This document shows, one piece after another, positions 63,840 through 64,000 of a DNA stretch of 64,000 nucleotides (its first letter is position 1; every line of letters begins with the position of its first letter). The DNA is from Maratus speciosus (lineage: Eukaryota; Arthropoda; Arachnida; Araneae; Salticidae): the NCBI GenBank assembly GCA_963932465.1, contig OZ010786.1, forward strand, positions 533,079,073 through 533,143,072, written 5' to 3'. Position numbers and translations under genes: made by a program. The notes beneath the pieces are model-generated. The model was not told where the DNA came from. It searched no databases and worked only from the letters and a program-made list of their open reading frames with translations.

Positions 63840-64000
63840 GATTAAATCAATTTAATCATATATACAATTTAAAAGCGCAAGCGACATTGAAAACGCACTT
63901 CGATCAATTATTTCTCACAGACAGTGCTGTAAACGATTTATTTTGCGTGTCCCTGTAAATGAACGATAAATGCTATGAATACCCTATTCTGTCATAATCA
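63840..64000. other. End of the visible copy B
   Basis: Matches 30,180-30,340 of copy A (aaaagcgcaag, gacagtgctgtaa, cgataaatgctatgaatacc). No gene. Confidence 0.6.

Overview
The window is animal, very probably arthropod, repeat-rich DNA: AT-rich, with long (TA)n tracts and an almost unbroken mosaic of transposable elements. I found no host protein-coding gene. The TE spectrum (pogo/Tigger with PHD finger, piggyBac, mariner, Helitron, Penelope-like, Ty3/BEL LTR element) fits an arthropod and would suit a spider, but the species assignment is inference only.

The largest structure is a direct segmental duplication. Copy A (about 5,050-30,330) and copy B (about 35,893 to the right edge, still matching at 64,000) are collinear in the same orientation and differ by scattered substitutions and by whole TE insertions. 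Each copy therefore serves as the empty site for insertions in the other, which fixes several element ends to the base. The duplication may be real or may be two haplotypes placed in tandem by an assembler; the sequence alone does not decide.

Layout: 1-480 degenerate tandem repeat; 2,160-2,998 Penelope-like 3' end with a GIY-YIG remnant and a hammerhead-ribozyme-like motif; 4,401-6,972 a Helentron/HINE-like element nested with a hairpin MITE and a large foldback element; 8,079-11,325 Helitron full of ~300-bp repeats; 11,708-12,074 internally deleted mariner; 14,541-14,923 MITE; 16,837-23,182 LTR-type retroelement with a BEL/Pao-like Gag and a Ty3/gypsy-like Pol in one frame; 25,330-27,590 piggyBac ruin; 28,898-29,871 deleted pogo/PHD element; 30,671-30,781 hairpin; 31,085-31,822 Tigger-like MITE; 33,080-34,776 second deleted pogo/PHD family; 34,940-35,012 tRNA-like sequence. 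Copy B then holds the foldback again, two head-to-tail Helitrons (37,445-43,480), a HINE-like element (44,105-45,203), the mariner remnant, a 906-bp palindromic TA-insertion element, a nearly full-length pogo/psq/PHD element (53,857-57,674), the deleted pogo/PHD element, and a 3.8-kb hAT-like element with long inverted repeats and 8-bp target duplications (60,008-63,831).

No element is demonstrably intact. The pogo/PHD gene has only three in-frame stops and no frameshift; the LTR element has two in-frame stops in a single gag-pol frame, the first (TGA CGG) in a context known for stop readthrough; the hAT-like gene has two stops and two frameshifts. The most interesting points are the Gag/Pol chimera, the three pogo families that all keep a C-terminal PHD-type finger, the unnamed hAT-like element, the tandem Helitron pair and the duplication with its dated insertions.
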